This document shows, piece by piece, positions 17,756-26,794 of a stretch of 64,000 bases of DNA; position 1 is the first letter of the stretch, and each line of letters opens with the position of its first letter. The DNA is taken from the NCBI GenBank assembly GCA_900542275.1, contig UQMW01000007.1:1-64000 (forward strand), given 5' to 3'. The position numbers and the translations under genes were made by a program. The notes under the pieces were generated by a model that worked only from the letters and a program-made list of their open reading frames with translations, did not search any database and was not told the DNA's origin. The DNA comes from an uncultured Collinsella sp. Lineage in GTDB: Bacteria > Actinomycetota > Coriobacteriia > Coriobacteriales > Coriobacteriaceae.

Positions 17756-19418
17756 GAAAGTTTGCTCCTTCCCGATCTTGTTTGCGCTGCTTGCCCTCTT
17801 GATCGGCACCTGCGCGGTTGTGTTCCCCGCTTCCGCGCAGGCCGCGCCGACCTCGACCGGTTCCATCACGGTGAGCGGCACCGTGGCGAGCAGCTACGAC
17901 GCCTACCAGATCTTTAGCGCCAACGTTGTCGACGGCGACAGAGACGCCAAGATCGCCACCGATCCCGCCTGGGCAAGCGACGCCGTGCGCGACGCCGCGC
18001 TGCCTGTGCTGCACAGCGCCGGCATGCCCAATTCCCAGACCACCGCGCAGGAAGCTGCCGAGTGGCTCGACACCGATTCCCACCTTACGAGCGCGCTGAG
18101 CGCACAGCTCGCTCGTTCCCTCCAGAGCTCTGGCGCCGTGTCCGTGGCCCTTAACGCGGGCACGACGGCCGAGCTGCCCTGCGGCTACTGGCTCATCGTC
18201 GCCAAAGACGACGCCATCGCCCAGGGCGAGGCCGGCACCGCGCCGATCATGACCCTGGTCGGCGGCAGCGCCGTCACTGTTAAGCCCAAGGCCTCAACGC
18301 CCAAGGTGGCCAAGCACGTGCTGGAGGACAGCACCGCCGCCTGGCAGAAGGCCGCCGACGCCACGGTCGCAGACGACCTGTACTGGCGCCTCTCGGCCAC
18401 GGTCCCGGCGGGGCTCACCGCCTACGACACCTATACGGTGCAGTTCGTCGACACCATGAGCGCGGGGCTCGACCCCTCCAAGGTGGCCGCGAGCATGCGC
18501 GTGTACGTGGCGGCGGGCGCGGACGGCGGCTTCGACGCCGTTGCCACCGGCAAGGACGGACGCGCCGGCACCAAGGCCGCGAAGGGCTGGACCGACATCA
18601 CGGCCCAGTGCGCCACCAAGGTAGCGGCCGACGGCAAGACCTTCACCGTGCGCACCGGCGACCTGATCGCCGCGCTCGGCGGGGCCGACGCCTTCGCCGC
18701 GGGCGCCCGCGTGGTTGCTGTCTACAATGCGCCGTTGGGGACCAACTGCAATCGAGGTGCCACCAAGGGCAACCCCAACGAGGTCTACCTTCGTTACCCG
18801 CGCTCTCCCCTCGCCGACCAGTCCGGCGACGCCGGCTTTACCCGCACGCCGAGCGATGATGCGTGCGCCTACACCTGGGATCTCGCGCTCACCAAGCGCG
18901 GCAGCGACGGCGACAAGCCGCTTGCCGGGGCGGTCCTGAGCATCGCCGACGACCGCGGTCGCACGCTGGCGGCCGACGGCACGTGGGATGCAGAAGGCAA
19001 GGTCACCGTCACCACGGGCGAGGACGGCCGCGTGACCGTCTCGGGCGTGGACTCGGGCAAGCTGGAGGTTCGCGAGCTCAAGGCGCCCAAGGGCTACACC
19101 GCCTTTGAGGGCACGCGCTCCGTGACGGTCAAGGCCGAGGGCCTGGACGTCGACCAGGTGGCCGCCGCCAAGCCCAAGCTCACCATCACGGCCGAGTCGC
19201 CCCTGCGCGCCGACAGCGCGGACGGGTCGACGGGCAGCCTGGAGGCGTCGCTCATCAACACGCCTACCGGCACACCCCCTAGCATTACCACCGGAGGCTT
19301 TATGCCCTCGACTGGCGATATGGCAATGTACGCCGCGGCCGCCGCAGCGGTCGCCGGAGCCGCGCTCATCGTGGTCGCGCTCCTGGTCAAGCGGGGAGGT
19401 GGCAGCCATAAAGAGTAG
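17748..19418 (+). CDS. sortase-anchored pilin subunit
   Basis: 556 residues. GTG at 17748 follows GGGAGGTGAG and overlaps the previous stop by eight bases, indicating translational coupling. Signal peptide about 1-30 (hydrophobic, ending SAQAAPT). The N-terminal domain begins with GSITVSGTVASSYDAYQIF and ends with the pilin-like VTVKPK; a D2-type domain (VLEDSTAAWQKAADATVADDLYWRLSATVP) and a Cna-B-like domain (GAVLSIADDRGRTL...LEVRELKAPKGYTAFEG) follow. The sorting motif is MPSTG (519-523), a departure from LPxTG, followed by a hydrophobic segment and KRGGGSHKE. It is similar in design to the next gene. Either may be the shaft; the class C sortase downstream should polymerise it. Confidence 0.88.
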   Translation: MNKKVCSFPILFALLALLIGTCAVVFPASAQAAPTSTGSITVSGTVASSYDAYQIFSANVVDGDRDAKIATDPAWASDAVRDAALPVLHSAGMPNSQTTAQEAAEWLDTDSHLTSALSAQLARSLQSSGAVSVALNAGTTAELPCGYWLIVAKDDAIAQGEAGTAPIMTLVGGSAVTVKPKASTPKVAKHVLEDSTAAWQKAADATVADDLYWRLSATVPAGLTAYDTYTVQFVDTMSAGLDPSKVAASMRVYVAAGADGGFDAVATGKDGRAGTKAAKGWTDITAQCATKVAADGKTFTVRTGDLIAALGGADAFAAGARVVAVYNAPLGTNCNRGATKGNPNEVYLRYPRSPLADQSGDAGFTRTPSDDACAYTWDLALTKRGSDGDKPLAGAVLSIADDRGRTLAADGTWDAEGKVTVTTGEDGRVTVSGVDSGKLEVRELKAPKGYTAFEGTRSVTVKAEGLDVDQVAAAKPKLTITAESPLRADSADGSTGSLEASLINTPTGTPPSITTGGFMPSTGDMAMYAAAAAAVAGAALIVVALLVKRGGGSHKE

Positions 19419-19526
19419 CTGGCAGCCCCACAGAGAGCGGGGCGAGACGTAGCGAAGCAGATGCTAAGACACAGACAGACAGATTTAGATCAAATGAACT
19501 TCAAGCAGAAAGCAGAGGAAAAGAAG

Positions 19527-21263
19527 ATGAGCATGAGCAAGAACATCGTACGCCTGGCAGTAACCGCAGGCCTCACAGCGGCGTTGAGCTTCGGCGGCGT
19601 CATGGCCCCGGTGACCATGGCGTTTGCGGCGGATCCGGTGACGGCTCCGGATAATGGCATCATCATCGAGCAGACTAAAGACAATGCGACAACCACGTTT
19701 AAGGCATATCAGATCTTTAAGGGTGATGTCGTTGATAAGACAGACAAGTCGGGTAAGGTCGTTTCAAATGTTGATTGGGCATTTGATGACAAGGCGACTC
19801 AGAAGGCCATCATCGATGCCATTAATGGCTCTCAGAAAGATGCACTGAAGGATGGTGCCAGTGCAGAGGATGTCGCCAACTGGTTGGCCGAAAATGTGAA
19901 GGATACCACGCCAGCGACGCGTGTCGACAAGGATAGCGTTCTCAATAAAATTGCCAAGGTGGTTAAGGACAAGGTCGCGCCGACGGGCGATTCCTTTATC
20001 GCGGGCGCCGCTTTTGTGCCCAAGAATGCTGATAATACTCCCAACACGGGCTATTACCTTTTTCTGACCGATGACGCCAGCATTGGCCAGTCGACCAAGA
20101 ACAATAAGAAGAACACTGGCACCTCTCCGATTTTCGCTGTTGTTGGCGATTCCGGCGTAAAGGTGGCCGAGAAGACTAAGATTCCTACTGTCGAGAAGAA
20201 GATCAGGGACGACAAGCCCGACAGCAATTGGGCCGACAAGGCAGATTCCCAGATGGGTCAGGACGTCCATTACCAGCTGACGGGCACCTTTGCCGACAAC
20301 ATCGCCACGTTCGACACCTACTATTATGAGTTTGACGACGTGCTCTCTGCCGGCCTTACGGCAAACGTGGGCACCATTGAAGTTAAAATCGGCGATAAGA
20401 CCCTTTCGCGTAACACGACTGAGGGCGACAAGGCTGGTTACGATGTTTCGGTTGATGATTCAACTAACACGTTGACCGTAAAGTTTACCGACCTCAAAAC
20501 TGCTGCGAACAAGGTCGGCGCGACGCTCGACGATAGATCCAATGTCGTCGTTACTTACACCGCTAAGCTCAATCCTGAAAAGGCCGCGAAAGTTATTGTT
20601 GGCAACACGGGTAACGACAACACCGTAAAACTGATTTATTCCAACAACCCCATGAGTGAGGGTAGGGGCGAGTCCGTGACCGACACCGTCCGCGACTACA
20701 CCTACGCGCTCAAGCTCGTCAAGGAGGACGCTGCCGATGAGAACACTAAGCTTGACGGCGTGAAGTTCACCATTCAAGCGACGAATCCTGATGAAAACAA
20801 ACAGGGTGCAGCTGCCGGTATCAAGTATGTTCAGGCGGACGGAACCCTCTCCGAAACCAAGCATGAGTTCGAAACTAAAAATGGCGGAATAATCGAGGTT
20901 AAGGGCCTCGATGCTGGTACCTATACCGTCAAGGAGACCCACACCCTCGGCGGCTACAACACGCTGCCCGACTTCACCTTTAAGATCTCGACTGCTGATG
21001 GCGATCTTGCTAAGCCTGAGGGCGAGGACAATAATAAGCTCACCGTTAACGTGACCAAGGATACTTCTTCGCTTGTGAAAGACGCAACTGTGACCGGTGG
21101 TGTGGTTAACCTTACTGTCCAGAACAAGAAGGGCTCCGGCCTCCCGCTCACCGGTCTTAACGGCGTGACCTTCACTTGGATCGCTGGTGGCGCGGTGCTG
21201 TGCATCGGCGTGGCGCACCTCATCCGCAGCCGTAAGCAGGCTGAGGAGTCCGAGCAGGAGTAA
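19527..21263 (+). CDS. major pilin (fimbrial shaft) candidate, LPLTG anchored
   Basis: 578 residues. Signal peptide about 1-35 (MSMSKNIVRLAVTAGLTAAL..., ending FAADPV). Domain 1 ends in VKVAEKTKIPTVEKKI, the region holding the pilin-motif lysine used for polymerisation. Domain 2 (YYEFDDVLSAGLTANV) and a Cna-B domain (KLDGVKFTIQATNP...GTYTVKETHTLGGYNTLP, with the E-box glutamate in VKETHT) follow. Sorting signal LPLTG is at 539-543, then a membrane segment and RSRKQ. ATG at 19527 lies after AGAGGAAAAGAAG; ATG at 19533 is also possible. Lower GC and Lys/Asp-rich composition distinguish it from the previous pilin. It resembles SpaA/FimA-type backbone pilins. Confidence 0.9.
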   Translation: MSMSKNIVRLAVTAGLTAALSFGGVMAPVTMAFAADPVTAPDNGIIIEQTKDNATTTFKAYQIFKGDVVDKTDKSGKVVSNVDWAFDDKATQKAIIDAINGSQKDALKDGASAEDVANWLAENVKDTTPATRVDKDSVLNKIAKVVKDKVAPTGDSFIAGAAFVPKNADNTPNTGYYLFLTDDASIGQSTKNNKKNTGTSPIFAVVGDSGVKVAEKTKIPTVEKKIRDDKPDSNWADKADSQMGQDVHYQLTGTFADNIATFDTYYYEFDDVLSAGLTANVGTIEVKIGDKTLSRNTTEGDKAGYDVSVDDSTNTLTVKFTDLKTAANKVGATLDDRSNVVVTYTAKLNPEKAAKVIVGNTGNDNTVKLIYSNNPMSEGRGESVTDTVRDYTYALKLVKEDAADENTKLDGVKFTIQATNPDENKQGAAAGIKYVQADGTLSETKHEFETKNGGIIEVKGLDAGTYTVKETHTLGGYNTLPDFTFKISTADGDLAKPEGEDNNKLTVNVTKDTSSLVKDATVTGGVVNLTVQNKKGSGLPLTGLNGVTFTWIAGGAVLCIGVAHLIRSRKQAEESEQE

Positions 21264-21363
21264 CGCTCGCTCACCCATCCCTTTGGCAGGTGGGATGTGA
21301 TGGCCATGAGACTTGCGGACACTTTTCTCGTCCATCTACGTTCTTGCTTTGCCATTCTCTTTT

Positions 21364-21401
21364 CGGGGCAGACTCCGCGCTGGGGTCTGCCCCGTTTTTT
21401 T
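21364..21401 (+). terminator. intrinsic terminator after the pilin genes
   Basis: CGGGGCAGAC pairs with GTCTGCCCCG across an eleven-base loop and is followed by seven T. It separates the pilin genes from the sortase gene, suggesting different expression levels. Confidence 0.85.
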
Positions 21402-21806
21402 GGGATAACGCAGCCAGCCTCCATCGTCCGATGCGGGCTCGTTCGTCATCGCGTTTCTTGACTCGTATGAGGTTCGGTTTAAGGTCCGTAGGCGCACGCG
21501 CGGTGTGGACGGTAGAAGGCATTTGCGCCGCAACAAGCGCAAATAAGAATGCCCGGGGTTCGGAGTCCGGACATTTAACAACACCGGAAACTGCTCACTC
21601 GCGCTTTCGAACACTTACGCGGGGCGTGTCGTTTCCTGTAACGATTGTATCCCGAATCGCCCCGCCGATCCGGGACATTTTGAAAACGCAAATGCTGGCC
21701 TATGCTCGCGCCGCACAATGCTGTCTAGCTGTGTTGTCCGGCGCGGAAGCTCGCGATTCGGCTATTATTTGTTTAGACAACCTGAGCTGTAGAGGAGTGA
21801 CCGGCG
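21402..21806. other. non-coding spacer upstream of the sortase gene
   Basis: About 400 bases in which I see no credible gene. Open frames exist in several phases but lack ribosome binding sites and normal codon use. It presumably carries the sortase promoter. Confidence 0.5.
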
Positions 21807-22745
21807 ATGGTGCAGGGCGCCAAACATATGAAGAGCAATAACGCCGCGGACAACGGCGGCTCAAGCCCTCAGCCCAAACCTCAACCAAAGCCCAAGCGCC
21901 GTCGCAAGCGACTGCCGCGTTGGGCCGACCGGCTCATCACCATCGTTATCATCCTTATTGGCGTGGGCCTTATGACCTGGCCGTGGATCTTGGACCGGCT
22001 CGAAGCCTCGGGCGTGTTCAACCAGATCAGCACCGTGTCCAGCACCGTGGACGCGCTGTCTGCCGAGGAGCGCGAGCGCATCCTGCTCCAGGCGCGCTCC
22101 TTTAACGAGCAGCTGGCGGGCGAGGCCACCGAGCTTCCCGCCGACCAGATCGAGCCCTACGCCCAGCAACTCATCTTTGACCGCGATCCCATGATGAGCT
22201 GGGTCGAAATCCCCTCCATCGACGTGAGCATGCCCATCTACCACGGCACGAGCGAAGAAGTCCTTATGGCGGGCGTCGGCCACCTGGAGGGCACGAGCCT
22301 GCCGGTGGGCGGCACCTCGACGCATTGCGTGCTCACCGCGCACTCGGGCATGCGCAACCTGAGCATGTTCGACGACATCCACTCGCTGGAGCCCGGCGAC
22401 CTGGTGCTGCTGCACACCATGAATAAGACGCTCGCCTACAAGATGGTGGACTCCGAGGTGGTGCTGCCCGAGGAGATGGAGTCGCTGACCATCGAGCCCG
22501 GCGCCGACAAAGTGACGCTCGTCACCTGCACGCCCTATGGCGTGAACGACCATCGCCTGCTGGTGCATTGCGTGCGCACCAAGTACAACAAGAAGGACGT
22601 CGACAAGCAAAAGTCGCTGGCCGGCCGCCACTGGGGCAAGCGCGAGTTTGCCGTGCTCATCGTGGTCGTAGCCATTGTGCTGTTGCTGCTGGACATCGTG
22701 ATCCACGCGGTCCGCAAGCGCCGCAAGGCCAAGGCCTCGGCATAG
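21807..22745 (+). CDS. class C (pilin-polymerising) sortase
   Basis: 312 residues. Transpeptidase that joins pilin subunits through lysine-sorting-signal bonds. Basic, Pro-rich cytoplasmic start, one N-terminal membrane segment (about 44-64), a flexible lid region before the catalytic domain (FDRDPMMSWVEIPSIDVSMPIYHGT), catalytic His179 (TAHSGM), Cys241 (LVTCTPYG) and Arg250 (NDHRLLV), and a C-terminal membrane segment (about 278-300) followed by RKRRK. The second membrane anchor and lid are class C features. ATG at 21807 lies after AGAGGAG. Its position directly after the pilins shows its role. Confidence 0.93.
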   Translation: MVQGAKHMKSNNAADNGGSSPQPKPQPKPKRRRKRLPRWADRLITIVIILIGVGLMTWPWILDRLEASGVFNQISTVSSTVDALSAEERERILLQARSFNEQLAGEATELPADQIEPYAQQLIFDRDPMMSWVEIPSIDVSMPIYHGTSEEVLMAGVGHLEGTSLPVGGTSTHCVLTAHSGMRNLSMFDDIHSLEPGDLVLLHTMNKTLAYKMVDSEVVLPEEMESLTIEPGADKVTLVTCTPYGVNDHRLLVHCVRTKYNKKDVDKQKSLAGRHWGKREFAVLIVVVAIVLLLLDIVIHAVRKRRKAKASA

Positions 22746-22758
22746 GACATCGTTCAGA

Positions 22759-22793
22759 ACCACCACAATGGGGACAGGCACCTTTGTGGTGGT
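22759..22793. repeat. palindromic repeat family 2, copy 5
   Basis: ACCACCACAA and TTGTGGTGGT flank TGGGGACAGGCACCT. It lies 13 bases after the sortase stop and can serve as its terminator. Confidence 0.85.
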
Positions 22794-22803
22794 CGGGACT
22801 TCC

Positions 22804-22866
22804 AAACCATCACAACATTCGATGAAAATCGCGATTTTGGCGAAAAGCGTCGAATGTTGTGATGCT
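22804..22866. repeat. palindromic repeat family 1, copy d
   Basis: AAACCATCACAACATTCGATG pairs with CGTCGAATGTTGTGATG across a loop containing GAAAATCGCGATTTTGG, itself palindromic. It is adjacent to a family 2 copy, in the order opposite to that at 12701-12829. Confidence 0.85.
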
Positions 22867-22873
22867 TTTTGTT

Positions 22874-22935
22874 GCGGGCGGCGCGGTTTTCGCTGCGGGC
22901 GGGATGGTTTTCGCTATGGACGGTGCGGTTTCGCT
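22874..22935. repeat. three imperfect 21-bp tandem repeats
   Basis: Units at 22874-22894, 22895-22915 and 22916-22935 share the consensus GCGGGCGGxxxGGTTTTCGCT. They lie in the spacer upstream of gatC. Function unknown. Confidence 0.65.
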
Positions 22936-23070
22936 GTAGAACCGCCGGCCCGCCGCCTGCCAGCCCACCACCCTCGTTACGTTTTCGCTGCATTTAGGTA
23001 AAGCACCTGCTCCAAGTGGCGTTGCCTTGTATACTAGAGCGGTTTATCTGTTATGCGGAAGGGAGCGCCT

Positions 23071-23382
23071 ATGGCACTCAGCGAGAAAGACGTGCGCGGC
23101 ATCGCCGAGTACGCAAAGATCGCACTGACCGATGACGAGCTCGCCCAGATGACGTCCTACATGAACGACGCCGTCCAGATGCTCGAGCCCGTCTTGCAAT
23201 ATGACTTGCCCGACGTGGAGCCCACGTTCCATCCCATCGGAAGCCTGTCCAACGTGATGGGCGATGACCTGCGCGAGCCCGAGCGCGACCTGCCGCTCGA
23301 CATTGCGCTCGAAAACGCCGGCAGCGCGCGCGACCGCTACTTCCGCGTGCCGTCCATTTTGGGAGAGGGGGAGAGCGAGTAA
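23071..23382 (+). CDS. gatC: Asp/Glu-tRNA amidotransferase subunit C
   Basis: 103 residues, normal for GatC. Small stabilising subunit of the GatCAB complex, which converts Glu-tRNA(Gln) and Asp-tRNA(Asn) to the amide forms. Family features: N-terminal LSEKDVRGIAEYAKIALTDDELAQM, central DLPDVEPTFHPIG and LREPERDLP. ATG at 23071 lies after GGAAGGGAGCG; the earlier in-frame ATG at 23053 lacks a site. A TATACT at 23030-23035 is a plausible -10 element. The stop overlaps the gatA start by one base (TAATG). Confidence 0.95.
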   Translation: MALSEKDVRGIAEYAKIALTDDELAQMTSYMNDAVQMLEPVLQYDLPDVEPTFHPIGSLSNVMGDDLREPERDLPLDIALENAGSARDRYFRVPSILGEGESE

Positions 23383-24896
23383 TGGCGCAGAGCTTCGATT
23401 CCTTTACCGCCGCCCAGATCGCCGCAGGCGTTGCCGCCGGCGACTTTACCGCTACCGAGGTGGCCCAGGCCTCCCTTGCCGCCATCGAGGCGCGCGAGGG
23501 CGGGGTCCAGGCATTCCTGCAGGTGGCGCCCGAGCTTGCGCTCGAGGCCGCCGCGCGCGTGGATGCCGACCGTGCCGCAGGCAAGCCGCTACCCCCGCTC
23601 GCGGGCGTGCCGCTGGCCATCAAGGACAACATGAACCTCGTGGGCACGCGCACCACCTGCGCTTCCCGCATGCTCGAGAACTACCAGAGCGTCTACACTG
23701 CCACCTGCGTCCAGCGCATGCTCAACGCCGGCTGCCTGCCCATGGGCAAGGCCAACATGGACGAGTTTGCCTTTGGCAGCTCCACCGAGAGCTCGGCGTT
23801 CCACCGCACCAACAACCCCTGGGATACCGAGCGCGTGCCCGGCGGCTCCTCGGGCGGCTCCGCTGCCGCCGTCGCCGCGGGCGAGGTCGCGCTCTCGCTG
23901 GGCTCGGACACCGGCGGCTCTATTCGCCAACCGGCGGCGCTCTGCGGCGTGGGGGGCTTTAAGCCCACGTATGGCGCCGTGAGCCGTTACGGCGTGGTTG
24001 CCTTTGGCTCGTCGCTCGATCAGGTGGGCCCCTTTGGCCGCACGGTCGAGGATGTTGCGCTGGCCATGAACGCGCTTACCGGCGCGGGCCACGATCCGTA
24101 CGACTGCACGAGCCAGGATTGCGCCGTCGACTTTACCGAGCATCTCAACGACAGCATCAAGGGCAAGCGCGTGGGCATCATCCCCGCGTTTATGGAGGCC
24201 GAGGGCCTGACGCCCGAGGTCAAGGCCGCTGTTCAGCGCGCCGCCCAGGAGCTGCAGAACCAGGGCGCCGAGCTGGTCGAGGTCGACCTGCCGCACCTGG
24301 ACGCCGCCATCGCCGCCTACTACGTCATCGGCCCGGCCGAGGCATTCTCCAACCTGGCCCGCTTCGATGGCATTCGCTACGGCTATCAGGAGGAGGGCTG
24401 CGCCAACCTGTCCGACCAGAGCTCGCTGTCGCGCGCCCACGGCTTTGGCGCCGAGGCCAAACGCCGTCAGATGCTCGGCGCCTACCTGCTGAGCTCGGGC
24501 GTGTACGACAAGTATTACTACGCCGCGCAAAAGGCCCGTACGCTCATCACGCGGGACTACGACGCCGCGTATGCCAAGGTGGACGCTATCCTGATGCCCG
24601 CCTCGCCGCGCACGGCCTTTAAGTTTGGCGAGATCAGCGACCCCACGCAGATGTACCTCTCCGACCTGTACACCATCTCGCTCAACATCTGCGGCAACGG
24701 TGGCATCTCGGTGCCGCTGGGCCTGGGCGAGGACACCAAGCTGCCCGTTTCTGCCCAGCTGGTGGGGCCTGCCTTTAAGGACCGTCAGCTGCTCACGTTT
24801 GCCCGCGCCCTGGAGCGCGGCTTTGCCGATGCCGCTACGGGTGCGCCCGCGCTTTCCGTCGCGCCCGATTTTGCCGGGAAGGGAGGCGAGCTGTAA
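23382..24896 (+). CDS. gatA: Asp/Glu-tRNA amidotransferase subunit A
   Basis: 504 residues. Amidase-signature glutaminase that supplies ammonia to GatB. The catalytic triad is Lys81 (LAIKDNMN), cis-Ser156 and Ser180 within GGSSGGSAAAVAAG and DTGGSIRQPAA. Full length compared with the usual 480-500. The preceding GGGAGAGGGGGAG serves as ribosome binding site. One-base TAATG overlaps at both ends indicate tight coupling with gatC and gatB. The presence of GatCAB suggests that Gln-tRNA, Asn-tRNA or both are made by the indirect route. Confidence 0.97.
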   Translation: MAQSFDSFTAAQIAAGVAAGDFTATEVAQASLAAIEAREGGVQAFLQVAPELALEAAARVDADRAAGKPLPPLAGVPLAIKDNMNLVGTRTTCASRMLENYQSVYTATCVQRMLNAGCLPMGKANMDEFAFGSSTESSAFHRTNNPWDTERVPGGSSGGSAAAVAAGEVALSLGSDTGGSIRQPAALCGVGGFKPTYGAVSRYGVVAFGSSLDQVGPFGRTVEDVALAMNALTGAGHDPYDCTSQDCAVDFTEHLNDSIKGKRVGIIPAFMEAEGLTPEVKAAVQRAAQELQNQGAELVEVDLPHLDAAIAAYYVIGPAEAFSNLARFDGIRYGYQEEGCANLSDQSSLSRAHGFGAEAKRRQMLGAYLLSSGVYDKYYYAAQKARTLITRDYDAAYAKVDAILMPASPRTAFKFGEISDPTQMYLSDLYTISLNICGNGGISVPLGLGEDTKLPVSAQLVGPAFKDRQLLTFARALERGFADAATGAPALSVAPDFAGKGGEL

Positions 24897-26572
24897 TGAA
24901 GGAGCTTTCCGAGGTCCTGCAGGATTGGGAGGCCGTGATCGGCCTGGAGATCCATACCGAGCTCACCGCACTCGATACCAAGATGTTCTGCAACTGCAAG
25001 CTCAGCCACGATGACGAGCCCAACGCCAACGTGTGCCCGGTGTGCCTGGGCCTGCCCGGCGCCCTGCCGGTGCCCAACAAGCGCGCCATCGAGAGCATCG
25101 TCAAGGCCGGTCTCGCCACTAACTGCGAGATCCAGCGCCACTCGATGTTCTACCGCAAGCACTACTTCTATCCCGATATGGCCAAGAACTTCCAGACCAC
25201 GCAGGGTCCGGTCGCCTTTGCCATGTACGGCCACCTGGACCTGGATGTGACCGGTCGCGGTGCCGCCGAGCGCCCCGAATGCGCGTTTGGCGAGGCCGAG
25301 GCCCAGAGCCTGGCGAGCGCTTCGGCCAACGCCGAGGGCCTGTCCACGTCCATGACGTCGACCATGCGCGAGGGCAACCAGCGTGCCGGTCACCTGGCCA
25401 GCTATGACGCGTCCAACCTGCAGATGCCCGAGCGTCGCGAGGACGGTTCCTACACGGTGCCCATTCGCATCCTGCGCATCCATATGGAGGAGGACGCCGC
25501 CAAGATGGTTCACGTTGGCGGCGCCGAGGGCCGCATTACCGCCGCGGCCGAGTCGCTCGTCGACTACAACCGCTGCGGCACGCCGCTCATCGAGCTTGTC
25601 ACTGAGCCCGACTTGCGTACGCCCGAGGAGGCTCGCCTGTTTATGGAGAAGCTCCGTCGCATCTTTGTGACGCTTGGCATTTCCGACTGCTCCATGGAGA
25701 AGGGTTCCATGCGCTGCGACGGCAACGTGTCGCTGCGCCGCCGCGGCGAGACCAAGCTGGGCACCAAGACCGAGCTCAAGAACCTCAACTCGTTTAAGAG
25801 CCTGCATGACGGCCTTGCCTACGAGATCTGCCGCCAGGCAGAGGTACTCGAGGAGGGCGGCATTATCTACCAGGAGACCCGCCACTGGGAGCCCAGCCGC
25901 AAGCGCACCGTGGTCATGCGTGTGAAGGAGACGGCCGACGACTATCGTCTGTTCCCCGATCCCGACCTGGCGCCGTTCGATCTGGACGACGAGTTTATCG
26001 ATCGCTGCCGTGGCGAGATTCCCGAGCTGCCCGATGCCAAGCGCGCCCGTTTTGAGGCCGACTTTGGCATTAAGGCGGCCGACGCCGAGCAGATCGCCGG
26101 CGACCCGGAGTTTGCCGAGTTCTTTGAGGCGGCCGCTGCCGGTATGGCTGGCAAGGAGGCCCAGACGGTTGCAAACCTGCTGGTGAACGAGATGATCGCC
26201 TACCTTAAGGGCGCGGGCGTCTCGCTGGCCGAGTCCGGCATTGTGCCGGTTCAGGTGGCAGCGCTTGCCAAGCTGCTCGCGACCGATGCCATTAGCTCCA
26301 ACCAGGCGCACGAGGTCTTTGAGGCCATGGCTCAGACTGGCGACGACCCCAACAAGATCGTCGACGAGCGCGGCATGCGTCAGGTGAGCGATGCCGGTGC
26401 GTTGCAGCCGATCGTGGACGAGGTGCTGGCAAACTGTGCCGATCAGGCGCAGCAGTATCGTGACGGCAACCAGAAGGTCATCGGCTTTTTGGTGGGCCAG
26501 TGCATGAAGGCAAGCCGCGGCAAGGGCAACCCGAAGCTCTTCAACGAGTTGCTGAGAATGTCGCTCTCGTAA
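24896..26572 (+). CDS. gatB: Asp/Glu-tRNA amidotransferase subunit B
   Basis: 558 residues, longer than the usual 475-500. Kinase and tRNA-binding subunit that activates the tRNA-bound carboxylate with ATP. Signature residues: VIGLEIHTEL, the zinc-binding CNCKLSHDDEPNANVCPVCLG, MEEDAAKMVHVGG and DYNRCGTPLIELVTEPD; the C-terminal GatB/YqeY tail domain (about 420-558) includes NKIVDERGMRQVSD. The start overlaps gatA by one base after GGGAGGCGAGCTG. A long hairpin element begins five bases after the stop. Confidence 0.97.
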   Translation: MKELSEVLQDWEAVIGLEIHTELTALDTKMFCNCKLSHDDEPNANVCPVCLGLPGALPVPNKRAIESIVKAGLATNCEIQRHSMFYRKHYFYPDMAKNFQTTQGPVAFAMYGHLDLDVTGRGAAERPECAFGEAEAQSLASASANAEGLSTSMTSTMREGNQRAGHLASYDASNLQMPERREDGSYTVPIRILRIHMEEDAAKMVHVGGAEGRITAAAESLVDYNRCGTPLIELVTEPDLRTPEEARLFMEKLRRIFVTLGISDCSMEKGSMRCDGNVSLRRRGETKLGTKTELKNLNSFKSLHDGLAYEICRQAEVLEEGGIIYQETRHWEPSRKRTVVMRVKETADDYRLFPDPDLAPFDLDDEFIDRCRGEIPELPDAKRARFEADFGIKAADAEQIAGDPEFAEFFEAAAAGMAGKEAQTVANLLVNEMIAYLKGAGVSLAESGIVPVQVAALAKLLATDAISSNQAHEVFEAMAQTGDDPNKIVDERGMRQVSDAGALQPIVDEVLANCADQAQQYRDGNQKVIGFLVGQCMKASRGKGNPKLFNELLRMSLS

Positions 26573-26576
26573 ACGG

Positions 26577-26717
26577 GAACCCGGGAGCCCCGGCAGGGCG
26601 GGTGCTTCCTCAAAATTTCAAACAGTCCTGCGCAAGACGAAGGCCACATTTAGTGGCCTTCTTTGCGTGCGGAACTCATTTTGAGCAAGCACCCGCCCTG
26701 CCGGGGCTCCCGGGTTC
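26577..26717 (+). repeat. long hairpin element, copy A (downstream of gatB)
   Basis: Perfect 31-base arms 26577-26607 and 26687-26717 (GAACCCGGGAGCCCCGGCAG... and its complement). The stem continues inward as CTCAAAAT/ATTTTGAG and an inner stem-loop GAAGGCCAC-ATTTAG-TGGCCTTC follows, with unpaired ACAGTCCTG on one side and GCGGAACTC on the other. Copy B at 46267-46426 shares the outer GGGAGCCCCGG, the ACAGTCCTG and GCGGAACTC segments, and a different but equally paired inner stem. The inner hairpin with CTTCTTTGC may also terminate gatCAB transcription. Confidence 0.85.
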
Positions 26718-26762
26718 TGCAACGACTCGGCCGTTCGGGTCAGGTGGGCTGGATTGAATTTG

Positions 26763-26794
26763 GTGAATGAGGGCGCCGTTGGTGCCTTCATTCT
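26763..26794 (-). terminator. hairpin at the end of the AraC-type gene
   Basis: GAATGAGGGCGCC and GTGCCTTCATTC form an imperfect stem directly after the regulator stop codon. The T-run in the minus direction is weak. Confidence 0.4.

Noticed and set aside
21402..21806. 183-codon plus-strand frame starting at 21290
   Set aside because: It runs through the pilin terminator and into the sortase gene; no ribosome binding site and atypical codon use.
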